64,000 nucleotides of DNA from UBA1429 sp964482225 (GCA_964482225.1 CAYZWT010000019.1:9900-73899); one strand, 5' to 3'; counted from the first letter of the stretch, positions 23,075 through 32,770 are shown. Notes: generated by a model from the sequence alone, not told the origin. Numbers and translations: made by a program.

Positions 23075-24236
23075 CACATGGTCCCCCCGCTTGCTGGCCT
23101 TGCGAGAGCTGGCCGCCGGCGCCTTTGCAGAGGCTTTTGGCGGCGAGCCTGAACTGTGGGTGGCGGCCCCAGGCCGGGTGAACCTGATCGGCGAGCACAC
23201 CGACTATAACGACGGCTTTGTGTTGCCCGCAGCCATTGACCGGCATGTGCTGATGGCCGTCTCGCCCCGCCAGGATCGCCAGGTGCACCTGGTGGCCGCC
23301 GATTTTCCCGCCCGCGCCAGCTTTTGCCTGGACGAGATCGTCCACGACCCGAGCCAGCGTTGGAGCGAGTACCAGCGCGGGGTGGCCTGGGCGCTGCAGG
23401 AGGCGGGCCACCGGTTGAACGGCTTGAACGCCGTCCTGGTCAGCGATGTGCCTGTGGCATCGGGGCTCTCTTCGTCGGCAGCCCTCGAGATGGCCATGGC
23501 CTATGCCTTTCAAGTGACGTGCGGCCTGGAGCTGGATGGGGTGCAGCGGGCGCTGCTGGGCCAAAAGGCCGAGAACCAGTTCGTGGGCATGAACTGCGGC
23601 ATCATGGACCAGTACATCGTCTCCCTGGGCAAGCGCGGCCACGCCCTCTTGATAGATTGCCGCAGCCTGGAATATACCTTGGTGCCCGTGCCCGCCGGGT
23701 GCGACGTGGTCATCTGCGATACGAAAAAGCGCCGGGGCCTGGTGGATAGCGAGTACAACCGCCGCCGCCAAGAGTGCGAGCGCGGGGCCGAGGCGCTGGG
23801 GGTCAGGGCGCTGCGCGATGTGACGCCCGAGGCGTTCGCGGCGCGCCAGAGCGAGCTGGACGAGATCACCCGCATGCGCTGCCGCCACGTGATCACCGAG
23901 AACCAGCGCACCCTGGATGGCGTCGAGGCGCTGCGGCGCGGCGACGTGGCCCTCTTTGGCGCGCTGATGAACGCCTCGCACGCCAGCCTGCGGGACGACT
24001 ATCAGGTCAGTTGTGACGAGCTGGATATCATGGTAGAGGCGGCCCAGCGCCAGCCGGGCGTCCTGGGGGCGCGCATGACGGGGGCGGGCTTTGGCGGCTG
24101 CACCGTCAGCCTGGTGCGCTCGGAGCACACGCCCGCCTTTGGCCGCGAGGTCGCCCGCGCCTATACAAAAGAGACCGGAGTGACACCCGATGTCTATGTC
24201 TGCCAGGCTGAAGACGGCGTCCGCCGCCTCGACTGA
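23064..24236 (+). CDS. galK: Galactokinase
   Basis: 390 residues, the usual GHMP-kinase length. Signature GRVNLIGEHTDYNDGF (38-52) binds galactose; the glycine-rich ATP loop is PVASGLSSSAALEMA (130-144); the C-terminal motif is MTGAGFGGCTVSLV (about 333). It phosphorylates alpha-D-galactose to galactose-1-phosphate, the entry step of the Leloir pathway. galT and galE are not in the window. The start overlaps the HAD stop by 11 bp, and the MFS transporter start lies inside its last codons (47-bp overlap), so the three form one translationally coupled unit. The beta-galactosidase-like gene at 30257 could supply the substrate. Confidence 0.96.
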   Translation: MHSDTWSPRLLALRELAAGAFAEAFGGEPELWVAAPGRVNLIGEHTDYNDGFVLPAAIDRHVLMAVSPRQDRQVHLVAADFPARASFCLDEIVHDPSQRWSEYQRGVAWALQEAGHRLNGLNAVLVSDVPVASGLSSSAALEMAMAYAFQVTCGLELDGVQRALLGQKAENQFVGMNCGIMDQYIVSLGKRGHALLIDCRSLEYTLVPVPAGCDVVICDTKKRRGLVDSEYNRRRQECERGAEALGVRALRDVTPEAFAARQSELDEITRMRCRHVITENQRTLDGVEALRRGDVALFGALMNASHASLRDDYQVSCDELDIMVEAAQRQPGVLGARMTGAGFGGCTVSLVRSEHTPAFGREVARAYTKETGVTPDVYVCQAEDGVRRLD

Positions 24237-25368
24237 GGGGCGCCGGGGGGCCCTCTATACCGCCTTTTTGAGCATGATCCTGATGGGCGCCACCGTCTCG
24301 ATGACGGGCGCCCTCTTGCCGTCCATCGTGGCCGACCTGGGCCTGAGCGATGGCCAGGCCGGGCTGCTGGTGGCCAGCCCCGCCGTGGGCTATGTGGTCA
24401 CGGCCCTGCTGGCGGGGGCCCTGGGCGATGCCTGGGGCTTTCGGCGCGTCTGGATCATTGGCGTGGCGCTGGGCTGGCTGGCGTTGCTGGCGGTGGCCTT
24501 TTCGCCCGGGTACGGTTGGATGCTGCCCGCCATGGTGGCATTGGGGCTGGTCTCGGGCGCCTTTGACGGGGCCATCAACCCGCTGATCGCCGGGCTATAT
24601 GGCGAGCGTTCCGGGGGCATCCTGAACAGCGTGCACCTGTTCTTTGGCATGGGCGCCACCATCACCCCCTTTCTGATCAGCCTGGGGCTGCGCTATGGCC
24701 TGGGCTGGCGCTGGCACTTTGGCCTGCTCTCTTTCTATGTACTGCTGATCGGCGTCGTGATCCTGCGGACGCGCTTTCCGGCCCCGCCCCCGCAACCAGA
24801 GGAAAGCGAGCCCCTTTCCACGGGCCAGATCCTGCGGAGGCGCCTGGTGCTGGTGGCCGTGCTGGTCATGTTCCTGTATGTGGGGGCCGAGTCCAGCGTC
24901 TTTGCCTGGTCGGCCCTGTTCCTACAGCGGCTGCGGGGCGTGCCCGTGGCGACGGCCAGCCTGAGCGTGTCGCTCTTTGGCGGCAGCATCATGCTGGGGC
25001 GGCTGATCTGTGGCCAGATCGCCGAGCGGGTGGGCTACAAGCGGCTGATCGTGGCCGGATCGCTGCTGGGCGCGGTGGGGATCGCCGTGCTGCTCTGGGG
25101 GCCGGGGGCCCTGAGCCCCTGGCTGGGCGTGGGCCTGGCCGGGCTGGCCTATGCGGGCATCTTTGCCACCATCATGGCCGAGGTCACGGGGCGCTCCCCC
25201 GGCTACCAGGGCACCGTATCGGGGCTGCTCTGCTCGGCGGGCGGCCTGGGGCAGATCGTGTTCCCCTGGGCCGTGGGCATGCTCTCCGAGGCCGCCGGTC
25301 TGCCCGTGGGCATGGGGCTGGTGCTGGGCATCTCGGCGCTCATGGGCCTGCTGTACCTGCTCACCTGA
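24190..25368 (+). CDS. MFS transporter, sugar-type
   Basis: 392 residues with 12 predicted membrane helices. The loop 2-3 motif is GALGDAWGFRRVWI and the related loop 8-9 motif is GQIAERVGYKRLIV, both of the major facilitator pattern. Overlap of 47 bp with galK suggests a sugar, perhaps galactose, as substrate; sequence alone does not prove it. The start could be the ATG at 24190 or the one two codons later. The charged N-terminus is followed by a helix beginning LYTAFLSMILMGATV. The GT2 gene follows 11 bp later. Confidence 0.9.
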   Translation: MSMSARLKTASAASTEGRRGALYTAFLSMILMGATVSMTGALLPSIVADLGLSDGQAGLLVASPAVGYVVTALLAGALGDAWGFRRVWIIGVALGWLALLAVAFSPGYGWMLPAMVALGLVSGAFDGAINPLIAGLYGERSGGILNSVHLFFGMGATITPFLISLGLRYGLGWRWHFGLLSFYVLLIGVVILRTRFPAPPPQPEESEPLSTGQILRRRLVLVAVLVMFLYVGAESSVFAWSALFLQRLRGVPVATASLSVSLFGGSIMLGRLICGQIAERVGYKRLIVAGSLLGAVGIAVLLWGPGALSPWLGVGLAGLAYAGIFATIMAEVTGRSPGYQGTVSGLLCSAGGLGQIVFPWAVGMLSEAAGLPVGMGLVLGISALMGLLYLLT

Positions 25369-25379
25369 CGGGAGGCGAG

Positions 25380-26516
25380 ATGCGCCCCCTTGCGCTGGCG
25401 CTCTTTTGGGGCTCGGCCGCCGTCATCGCCTATGCCTACCTGGGCTATCCTTTGCTCCTGGCTTTGCTGGGGCGTTTCCTCCGCCCACGCCACACCGACG
25501 ACGTGACCCCTGCGGTGGACGTGGTGATCGCCGCCTATAACGAGGCGGGCTGCATCGAGGCCAAGTTGGAGAACACCCTGGCCCTGGACTATCCCGCCGA
25601 CCGGCTGCGCATCTGGGTCGTTACCGACGGCTCCACCGACGCCACCCCCGACCTTGTGCAGCGCTATGCCCCGCGCGAGGTGACCCTGCTGCACCGGCCG
25701 GAGCGCCAGGGCAAGGCGGCGGCCCTGGCCCGCGCCTTGCCCCACCTGGTGGGCGAGGCGATCCTGTTCACCGACGCCAATTGCAGCCTGCCCCCCCACG
25801 CGTTGCGCCGCATGGCGCGCCACCTGGCCGATCCGCAGGTGGGGGGCGTCAGCGGGGCCAAGCGTGTGGCGAGGGCCGGGTCCTCGGAGGGGGAGAACCT
25901 GTACTGGCGCTACGAGGGCTGGCTCAAGGCGCTGGATGCCCGCCTGGGCTCGGTGATGGGTGCGCCGGGCGAGGTCTGGCTGGCGCGGCGCGCGGCCTAT
26001 CGCCCCCCGCCGCCGGACATCCTGTTGGACGATTTCTACGCCTCCATTGAGATGGCGGCGCGGGGCTGGCGCGTGGCCTACGAGCCGGACGCCTGGTCGC
26101 TGGAGCCTGCCTCGCCCGACCTGGGGGCCGAGTGGCAGCGGCGGGTGCGCAACGCCGCCGGAGGCTGGCAGGCCGTCTTGCGCCTGAGGGCCGTGTGGCG
26201 GGGCGGGGCGCGCCTGGTGTTCCAGTACCTCTCGCACCGGGTGCTGCGCTGGGTGGCCGCGCCGCTCTTGCTGCCCCTGCTGCTGCTGGCGAATTTGCTC
26301 CTGCTGCCCCACCCCGTGTACACCCTGTTGCTGGCGGCCCAGGGCCTGTTCTACGCGGCGGCCCTGGCCGGATGGGCTCTGGCGCGGCAAGGGCGACGGG
26401 CCGGATGGCTCGCCGCCCCTCTGGCGGTAGTCATGCTCAACGCCGCGGCGCTGGCCGGCGGCTGGCGCTATCTGCGCGGGCAACACACGGTGCTGTGGCC
26501 CAAAGTGCGGCCATAG
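25380..26516 (+). CDS. Glycosyltransferase family 2, processive-type membrane enzyme
   Basis: 378 residues. An N-terminal membrane helix (about 5-30) precedes a GT-A domain with VDVVIAAYNEAGCIE (46-60), VVTDGSTDATPDLV (80-93), the donor motif FTDANCS (127-133), a second acid in LDDFYASIE (about 216) and EWQRRVRNAAGGWQ (about 249-262), the (Q/R)xxRW-like box of chitin/cellulose/hyaluronan-type synthases. Three or four C-terminal helices follow. It would extend or transfer sugars at the membrane for exopolysaccharide or glycolipid. GGGAGG precedes the ATG. It is the last gene of the unit starting at 21306 or 22346; the next gene is convergent. Confidence 0.9.
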   Translation: MRPLALALFWGSAAVIAYAYLGYPLLLALLGRFLRPRHTDDVTPAVDVVIAAYNEAGCIEAKLENTLALDYPADRLRIWVVTDGSTDATPDLVQRYAPREVTLLHRPERQGKAAALARALPHLVGEAILFTDANCSLPPHALRRMARHLADPQVGGVSGAKRVARAGSSEGENLYWRYEGWLKALDARLGSVMGAPGEVWLARRAAYRPPPPDILLDDFYASIEMAARGWRVAYEPDAWSLEPASPDLGAEWQRRVRNAAGGWQAVLRLRAVWRGGARLVFQYLSHRVLRWVAAPLLLPLLLLANLLLLPHPVYTLLLAAQGLFYAAALAGWALARQGRRAGWLAAPLAVVMLNAAALAGGWRYLRGQHTVLWPKVRP

Positions 26517-26520
26517 GGGG

Positions 26521-27759
26521 CTACGACGCCACAACCTCTCGCGCGATCTCGGCCCACCTCCAGAGGCGTTGCGGCGCATAGCGCACGGTGCTGATATCTT
26601 TGAGGATGAACTCGAGCGGCGTCCCGCGCCGTTCGCAGGCCGCCCGCGTCTCTTCCAGATCGCGCCGGATCGCATCCTCGTCCAAGCTCTCGCCGGCCAG
26701 CAGAGCCGGGCTCGGCTTGCGGGAGAAGACATAGTCCCTACCAATGCCCTCAGCGCCCTTTTCCTGGTCAACCCAGGGGCTCATGGAGATCTTGCGTAGG
26801 TTGGGGATGGTGCGCAAGAGATCAAGCTTGCCGTCCAGCGGCTCACAGCAGCCATAGTACACCAGGCCAAAGCGGGCATACCAGGGCCGCACATAGTCCA
26901 GCTCGAACAGCTCGTGCATCTTGGGCGAGACCGAGGCAAAGATCTGGGCCATGCCGCAGGTCCACACATCCCTGGCACGTGGCCGCGCGGGGTCATAGCC
27001 GGGCGCCGGTAGCTCGTCGCTATAGGCGCCGGAGCAGTGGATCAACGCCTGCGGCTGCCCGAGCAGCCCCTGCTCCTCCAGTTGATCGAGCATCGAGGAA
27101 TAGGCATCGGTCACGCGTCGCATCAGCCCGTGCGTGAACTCGGGCCGGACGGCCAGATCCAGCAGGGCGTTCTGGGCGCCGCGCCACTCGACAATGCGAT
27201 CCCATAGGGCCAGCATCGGATGCAATCCTTGCATGCGCACCTCGAGGATGCCGCCCAGGAGCTCCTGGGCCTGCTCTTCGGTCCGGGCCGTGGCCTCTGC
27301 GTCCAGCGAGATGCGGGGCATCTGGATCTTGGCCAGGTCATCCTCGCTCTGGAGTTGGTCCAGGTAAAAGTGGCCCACCACATCGTTGGCCGGATCGGTC
27401 ACCGCGCGCTGCTCGCTGGGCCGGATGCCCAGATCGGCGCCCAGGATCGTCTTGGGTAGCGAAATGTGGGGCTCGACGACCATATCCGCCCGCATATGCT
27501 CCCAGGAGTAGAGGGTTCGGCGGAGCTGGGTCTCGATCTCTCGGCAAAAGGGGTCCTCGGCCTGGGGTGCCAGCGAGCCATCCACATCCATCTCGTGCCA
27601 GGGGATCTGGTCAATCAAGACCATCGGCCGTGCAGGCGCCAAGCGGTTGAGAGCCTTCCAGAGCCGCACGGTCTCTTGTTGCACCGGCAACGCCGCGATC
27701 TCGGCCACGCGCCGGCCCAGTTCGCGCACGATCTCTTGGTCTCTGCGGCTGATCGGCAT
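26521..27759 (-). CDS. Uroporphyrinogen decarboxylase-like (URO-D fold) protein
   Basis: About 412 residues starting MPISRRDQEIVRELGRRVAE. Landmarks are VLIDQIPWHEMDVDG (about 45), WEHMRADMVVEPHISLP (about 83), a central GAYSDELPAPGYDP and CCEPLDGKLDLLRTIPNLRK (about 305), the last resembling the His/Cys/Glu metal-site region of corrinoid methyltransferases. Relatives are annotated as URO-D domain proteins, and many work with corrinoid or methyl groups and not in heme synthesis. No heme gene is near. ATG at 27759 follows AAGGGGG; upstream extension of the frame is not protein-like. Its exact reaction is unknown. Confidence 0.8.
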   Translation of the reverse strand: MPISRRDQEIVRELGRRVAEIAALPVQQETVRLWKALNRLAPARPMVLIDQIPWHEMDVDGSLAPQAEDPFCREIETQLRRTLYSWEHMRADMVVEPHISLPKTILGADLGIRPSEQRAVTDPANDVVGHFYLDQLQSEDDLAKIQMPRISLDAEATARTEEQAQELLGGILEVRMQGLHPMLALWDRIVEWRGAQNALLDLAVRPEFTHGLMRRVTDAYSSMLDQLEEQGLLGQPQALIHCSGAYSDELPAPGYDPARPRARDVWTCGMAQIFASVSPKMHELFELDYVRPWYARFGLVYYGCCEPLDGKLDLLRTIPNLRKISMSPWVDQEKGAEGIGRDYVFSRKPSPALLAGESLDEDAIRRDLEETRAACERRGTPLEFILKDISTVRYAPQRLWRWAEIAREVVAS

Positions 27760-27791
27760 GGCGCCCCCTTGACATAGCGAACATGGGCAGG

Positions 27792-28817
27792 TCAGGGCGC
27801 GTTCACCTCGCGGCCTGCATAGTGGCTTTGATAGTAGGCTTGATAGTGCTCGCCCGACCTGATCTTGCGCCACCACCACTCGTTCTCGACATACCAGCGC
27901 ACCGTAGCCTCCAGGGCGGCGTCGAAATCGTGGCGCGGGCGCCAGCCCAGGGCCTTGATCTTGCTCACGTTCAGGGCATAGCGCCGGTCGTGGCCCGGGC
28001 GGTCGGTGATATGTTGCAGCAGCGATTCGGGCTTGCCCACCAGGGCCAACAGCTTGCGGGCCATGTCAATATTGCGCGTCTCGGCGCCGGTGCCCAGGTT
28101 ATAGATCTCGCCCAGGGCGCCGCGCTGAAGCACCACGTCAATCCCCTCGCAGTGATCCTCCACATACTGGTAATCGCGCATCTGCAAGCCATCGCCATAG
28201 ATGGGCAGGGGCTTGTCATCCAGGGCATTGGAGATGAACAGGGGGACGACTTTTTCCGGGTATTGGAAGGGGCCGATGCTGTTCGAGCCCCGGGTGATGG
28301 TGACGGGCAGCCCGAAACTGGTGTGATAGGCCAGCACCATCAGGTCGCCGCCCGCCTTGCTGGCCGAATAGGGGCTGCGGGTCTCGATCCGGTCGGTCTC
28401 GACCGAGGCGCCCTCCAACACCTGGCCGTACACCTCGTCGGTGCTCACCTGGTGATAGCGCTCCAGCCCCAGCTCTTTGGCGGCCTCTAGCAGGACAAAG
28501 GTGCCATAGACGTCGGTCATGACGAAACTGCCCGCATCGGAGAGGGAGCGATCCACGTGGGTCTCGGCGGCAAAGTTGACGATGGTGTCAATCTCGTGGG
28601 CGCGGATCGTCTCGCGGACGGCCTCGGCATCGCAGATATCGCCCAGCACAAAGGCGTAGCGCGGGTTCTCGGCCAGGTCGGCCAGGTTGTCCGGATTGCC
28701 CGCATAGGTGAGCTTGTCATACACCACCACGCGATAGTCCGGATGCTGGCGGAGCATATAGCGCGCGAAATTGGAGCCGATGAACCCGGCCCCTCCGGTC
28801 ACCAAGAGGTTCTTCAT
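27792..28817 (-). CDS. rfbB: dTDP-glucose 4,6-dehydratase
   Basis: 341 residues, typical length. NAD-binding GGAGFIG (8-14), VVYDKLTYAGN, and the dehydratase signature STDEVYG (125-131) holding Thr-Asp-Glu. The catalytic pair is Tyr150/Lys154 (YSASK) and the substrate loop RGSNSIGPFQYPEK. It makes dTDP-4-keto-6-deoxyglucose, precursor of rhamnose and other deoxysugars for surface glycans. rfbA, rfbC and rfbD are not in the window. The ATG at 28817 has GGGAGG upstream; the frame extends further without a ribosome site. scpA ends 102 bp upstream and the URO-D gene starts 32 bp downstream on the same strand. Confidence 0.95.
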   Translation of the reverse strand: MKNLLVTGGAGFIGSNFARYMLRQHPDYRVVVYDKLTYAGNPDNLADLAENPRYAFVLGDICDAEAVRETIRAHEIDTIVNFAAETHVDRSLSDAGSFVMTDVYGTFVLLEAAKELGLERYHQVSTDEVYGQVLEGASVETDRIETRSPYSASKAGGDLMVLAYHTSFGLPVTITRGSNSIGPFQYPEKVVPLFISNALDDKPLPIYGDGLQMRDYQYVEDHCEGIDVVLQRGALGEIYNLGTGAETRNIDMARKLLALVGKPESLLQHITDRPGHDRRYALNVSKIKALGWRPRHDFDAALEATVRWYVENEWWWRKIRSGEHYQAYYQSHYAGREVNAP

Positions 28818-28919
28818 GCTTGGTTGCCTCCCGAACTCGTATGTACAGGCCACGTCGCCAGCTCTCAGACGCGCAGGACAGGGCTTTCGTTCCCACGGCG
28901 GCGCCCCGTCGCAGAGGGC

Positions 28920-29690
28920 CTAGTCGTCCAGATCGAGCGCCTCTGCAGGGGATTCGGCTACGCTCTGGGGATCGGGCTGGCGGGCCTCTAGATAGATCTC
29001 GCCAAAGAGCTGTTCTTGCACGGCGCGCAGCCGCTGCTGCTTGATCAGCTCCAACATGGCCAAAAAGGTGACAATCACCTCTAGCCGGCTGCGGGCCCCG
29101 CGCATCAGGGTGCTAAAGCGGGCGCGGCGGTAGCGGGCCACCCGGTCCAGGATGCGCTCGATGCACTCGCCGATGTGCACCGTCAGCGGCGCCACCACCC
29201 CATCCACCGGTTGGGCCTCGGGATGGGCCTCTAGCACCTGGCGAAAGGCGGCCACCAGATCGGCCACGCTGGCCTCGCCCGGGGCGAGGCGCTTTTCGAT
29301 GCGGGGCAGGGGCGCGGCCCGGGGGTAGGTGCGCAAGCCCGTCTCCTCGATGGCGCGCAGCCGGGCCGCCGTATCCTTGTAGCGCTTGTACTCGCGCAAC
29401 TGGAACACCAGGTCGTCCTCGGCCTCGGGCTCTTCCTCCTCGCCCTCGGCGTCCTCCGGGCGCGGCAGCAGCACCCGCGATTTGATCACCAGCAGCCGCC
29501 CGGCGATCTGCAGGAAATCGGCCAACTGGGCGGCCGTGCGTTGCTGCATCTCGGCCAGGTGCGCCAGGTATTGATCTGTCACCACGGCCAGCGAGACCAG
29601 CGTGATATCCAGCTCCTCACGTTGGATCAACCTGAGCAGCAGTTCCAGCGGGCCATGAAAGATCTCGAGTTCCACCTGATAGGACGTCAT
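28920..29690 (-). CDS. scpA: Segregation and condensation protein A
   Basis: 256 residues. The N-terminal SMC-binding region begins YQVELEIFHGPLELLLRLI and contains LDITLVSLAVVTDQYLAHL. The conserved LADFLQIAGRLLVIKSRVLLP (72-92) follows, then an acidic linker (EGEEEEPEAED) and the winged-helix C-terminus with VIVTFLAMLELIKQ-like sequence. ScpA is the kleisin that bridges the SMC heads for chromosome compaction. scpB normally follows scpA; here the next gene downstream is rfbB, so scpB must lie elsewhere. RBS GAGGAG. The promoter at 29712-29740 fits. Confidence 0.95.
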   Translation of the reverse strand: MTSYQVELEIFHGPLELLLRLIQREELDITLVSLAVVTDQYLAHLAEMQQRTAAQLADFLQIAGRLLVIKSRVLLPRPEDAEGEEEEPEAEDDLVFQLREYKRYKDTAARLRAIEETGLRTYPRAAPLPRIEKRLAPGEASVADLVAAFRQVLEAHPEAQPVDGVVAPLTVHIGECIERILDRVARYRRARFSTLMRGARSRLEVIVTFLAMLELIKQQRLRAVQEQLFGEIYLEARQPDPQSVAESPAEALDLDD

Positions 29691-29711
29691 GCTCTCCTCT
29701 CACCCGGGCGG

Positions 29712-29740
29712 ATTCTAGCGCAAAGGGGCGTCGCTGTCCA
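29712..29740 (-). promoter_or_regulatory. Sigma-70 promoter of scpA
   Basis: Minus strand: TGGACA (29735-29740), 17-bp spacer, TAGAAT (29712-29717), 22 bp before the scpA start. Confidence 0.55.
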
Positions 29741-29762
29741 TCCGGCAGAGCCGATGGCGTCT

Positions 29763-29847
29763 GTTCAGATTTGGGGGATGAGATCATGACCCCGCGCTGA
29801 CAGCTATGTGCGCTCAAGACGCTGGAGGGCGGGCGTCTCGCCCGCCT
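29763..29847. mobile_element. Partial, degenerate copy C of the terminal-inverted-repeat element
   Basis: GTTCAGATTTGGGGGATGAG (from 29763) and the next 40 bp, including CATGACC and CAAGACG, align with the left end of copy A. The palindrome GGGCGGGCGTCTCGCCCGCC at about 29827-29846 is shared exactly with copy B. I find no right terminal repeat, so this copy is truncated or decayed. Confidence 0.55.
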
Positions 29848-30180
29848 ATGCTGCTTGGAGCGTCACGGGCAAGACGCCCGCGCCACAAGCTTACCCGCCG
29901 CTGTCGCCTAGTGTTCGTCGCTTCCCGCCAATTTCGTGCTGATACGTCCCGTGTTGCCGCCAGGACCGTGCCCACTTTTGTTGTGCGTCGTGTTCGCCCA
30001 TGGCTACCGTGCAGTTGGCGGGAAAGGGTAATCGGGCAGGACAGGCACGCTTGTCAGCAGCCAAACCTGGCGGCCCTGAAGGCTACAGAAGCGCAATAGA
30101 CAGTAATGCCGTCGAGCATACTGCCTGGGCACATCCCCCGATTTCGCCGCTCCTGCAAGGGCACGGTGCACGAGAGCCAG
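29848..30180. other. Non-coding gap upstream of the GH2 gene
   Basis: About 330 bp after repeat copy C. A frame runs through part of it, but without ribosome site or protein-like composition. No RNA gene recognised. Confidence 0.5.
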
Positions 30181-30209
30181 TTTCCGGAATCCGCAAGGCA
30201 ACGTACAAT
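30181..30209 (+). promoter_or_regulatory. Possible promoter of the GH2 beta-galactosidase-like gene
   Basis: TACAAT at 30204-30209 is a good -10; 17 bp upstream TTTCCG is a poor -35. Confidence 0.35.
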
Positions 30210-30256
30210 GGACTCAGACGCCCGTTCACAGTCCAGCGCGATAGGGAGGCACGGTC

Positions 30257-32677
30257 ATGGCCAGAGTACAGAGAACGATCAACCGGGGTTGGAAGTTCCA
30301 CCGGAGGGACTGCCCCGATGCCTGGTTCAAAGGGTTCGATGAGGGCGCCTGGGCCGATGTCACCCTCCCCCATGATTGGGCCGTAACGGAGCCCTTTAGC
30401 CAAGAGCACTCTAGCGGCGGCGGGTATCTCGCCGGCGGCGTAGGGTGGTATCGAGGCAGATTCACCCTGCCCGAAGCCTGTCGGGGTAAAAAGGTCTGGA
30501 TCGTTTTCGATGGCGTGTACAACAATGCCCAGGTGTGGGCCAACAGCTACTATCTGGGCAAGTGGCCCTATGGCTATACCACCTTTGCCCATGATATCTC
30601 CCACGCCGCCCGCTTTGGCGAGGATGAGAACCAGGTGAGCGTGCGCGTCGAGCACGCCCACACTGCCGACTCGCGCTGGTTCACCGGCTCGGGCATCTAT
30701 CGCAAGGTCAGCGTGTTGGTCAAGGAGCCGGTCTATATTGACCAATACGGCGTCTTTTTCACGACGCCCGAGGTCAGCGCCGATTCAGCGCAGATCCACG
30801 TGGCGAATACCCTGGTCAACGAGACGGCAGAGCCGGTGTGCGGCGCGGTTCGCAACACCCTCAAGGGGCCTGATGGCCGGGCCGTAGCCGTGATAGAGAG
30901 CGTCTGCGAGATCCCGGCGGGGGAGAGCGTGTGTGTGGCGCAAGAAACGATGGTAGACAAGCCTCTGCTCTGGAGCCCCGAGCATCCCCACCTGTACACC
31001 CTGGTCACCGAGATGGCGGTGGATGGGGACCTCATGGATAGCGAGGAAAGCCGTGTGGGCATCCGGTCTTGCCGCTTTGACGCCGACGAAGGGTTTTTCC
31101 TGAACGGCGCCAATATCAAGCTCAAGGGGGTTTGCGTCCACCACGATGCGGGGTGCCTGGGGGCCGCCGTGCATCCCAAGGTTTGGCGTCGTCGCCTGGA
31201 GCTCCTCAAGGCCGCGGGCTGCAACGCCATCCGCATGAGCCACAACCCCCACATGCCCGAGCTATACGACCTGTGCGACGAGATGGGACTCATGGTGATT
31301 GACGAGGCCTTTGACGAGTGGGAAGGCCCCAAGAACAAGTGGTGGCAGGGGCACAACGTCTACCCGCCCAAGCTCTATGGCTATTTTGAGGATTTCCCCG
31401 CCTGGCACGAGCGCGACCTGAGCCTGCTGGTGCGGCGCGACCGCAACCACCCCAGTGTGATTCTGTGGTCCATCGGCAACGAGATAGATTACCCCAACGA
31501 TCCCTATGGTCACCCCACCTTTGAGAGCATGATGGGGAACAACGACGCCAACAAGCCCGCCGCCGAGCGCCGCTATAGCCCGGACAAGCCCAATGCCGAA
31601 CGGCTGGCGCCCCTGGCGCAGCGGCTCAAGGCGATTGTCAAACAGTGGGATACAACGCGACCGGTGACGGCGGCGGTGGCCTTTCCCGAGCTTTCCAACC
31701 TCACCGGCTATTGCGATACGTTGGACGTGTGTGGCTACAACTACAAAGAGCAATGGTACGCCGAGGATCATGCGCAGTACCCGAACCGGCCCTTGCTGGG
31801 CAGCGAGAACGGGCATCACTATGCCGCATGGCTCGCGGTGCGCGATAACCCATTCATTTCCGGCCAGTTCCTCTGGACGGGGATTGACTACCTGGGCGAG
31901 GCGCGCGGCTGGCCCATCCACGGCTCCGGCGCCGGCCTGCTCACCACAGCCGGTTTCCCCAAGGCCCAGTATTGGTTCCGCCGCAGCCTGTGGGCCGATG
32001 AGCCCGTGGTCCACCTGGCGACCTCGCGCCACGAGGATGAGGATTCTCCGCTGCTGCGGGGGACGCCCATCCAGTGGCAGCGCTACATCCGGCGCGCGTT
32101 GGAGGCCCCATCGTGGAGCTATGCGCCGGGCGACCTGGTGGATATCACCTGCTACACCAACTGCCCCGAGGCAGAGCTGTTCCTCAACGGCGCCTCCCAG
32201 GGCGTCCGCCGCCTGGCTGATTTCCCGGAAGAAGGGTGCATCACCTGGCAGGTCCCCTTTGCGGCGGGCGCCCTGGAAGTGGCAGCGACGGCGGCGGACG
32301 GAAGCAGGATCGCAAGCCAACTATTCACCACAGGGGCCGCCGCCGCGCTCCAGGCCCGGGTGTTTGGCGACGTCGCTATCCAGGCCGATGGCGAGGATAT
32401 CGCCCAAATCGAGATTGCGGTGGTGGATGGCGACGGCCGCCTTGTGGCCAACGCCTCCGATATGGTGGGCGTCATGGTCGAGGGCGCTGCGACGCTGCTG
32501 GGCATTGACAATGGCGACCTGGCCGACAACACGCCCTTTTTCGCGACAGAGCGCCGCGCCTACCAGGGGCGCCTGATCGCCTACGTCCGCTCCAACGGGC
32601 AGGCCGGGCCGATCACGGTCTACTGCCACGGGCGGGGGGCGCTCAAACCTGTGGAGGTTGGGCTAACGGCCCTGTAA
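30257..32677 (+). CDS. Glycoside hydrolase family 2, beta-galactosidase-like
   Basis: 806 residues without a signal peptide, so cytoplasmic. Domain order: sugar-binding jelly roll (1-160, VTLPHDWAV), immunoglobulin-like domain (165-275), TIM barrel with RMSHNPHMPELYDLCDEMG and the acid/base glutamate E409 in SIGNEID, nucleophile E517 in LLGSENG, then DUF4982-like and a further beta domain with a bacterial Ig-like pattern at the C-terminus (VFGDVAIQADGEDIAQIEI). This layout is that of the LacZ-relative group that includes beta-galactosidases and beta-glucuronidases; beta-galactosidase is the likelier assignment, with galK nearby. RBS AGGGAGG. Confidence 0.92.
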   Translation: MARVQRTINRGWKFHRRDCPDAWFKGFDEGAWADVTLPHDWAVTEPFSQEHSSGGGYLAGGVGWYRGRFTLPEACRGKKVWIVFDGVYNNAQVWANSYYLGKWPYGYTTFAHDISHAARFGEDENQVSVRVEHAHTADSRWFTGSGIYRKVSVLVKEPVYIDQYGVFFTTPEVSADSAQIHVANTLVNETAEPVCGAVRNTLKGPDGRAVAVIESVCEIPAGESVCVAQETMVDKPLLWSPEHPHLYTLVTEMAVDGDLMDSEESRVGIRSCRFDADEGFFLNGANIKLKGVCVHHDAGCLGAAVHPKVWRRRLELLKAAGCNAIRMSHNPHMPELYDLCDEMGLMVIDEAFDEWEGPKNKWWQGHNVYPPKLYGYFEDFPAWHERDLSLLVRRDRNHPSVILWSIGNEIDYPNDPYGHPTFESMMGNNDANKPAAERRYSPDKPNAERLAPLAQRLKAIVKQWDTTRPVTAAVAFPELSNLTGYCDTLDVCGYNYKEQWYAEDHAQYPNRPLLGSENGHHYAAWLAVRDNPFISGQFLWTGIDYLGEARGWPIHGSGAGLLTTAGFPKAQYWFRRSLWADEPVVHLATSRHEDEDSPLLRGTPIQWQRYIRRALEAPSWSYAPGDLVDITCYTNCPEAELFLNGASQGVRRLADFPEEGCITWQVPFAAGALEVAATAADGSRIASQLFTTGAAAALQARVFGDVAIQADGEDIAQIEIAVVDGDGRLVANASDMVGVMVEGAATLLGIDNGDLADNTPFFATERRAYQGRLIAYVRSNGQAGPITVYCHGRGALKPVEVGLTAL

Positions 32678-32741
32678 TAACGTCATTGCCTGGTGCGCAG
32701 CGATGCCTACGGCCGACGCCCCGTGCAGCCAGCCTTTGGCG

Positions 32742-32770
32742 TTGCCACCCCCTGGCTCCTGTGCTATCAT
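32742..32770 (+). promoter_or_regulatory. Sigma-70 promoter of the second site-2 protease
   Basis: TTGCCA (32742-32747), 17-bp spacer, TATCAT (32765-32770), 21 bp before the ATG. Confidence 0.55.
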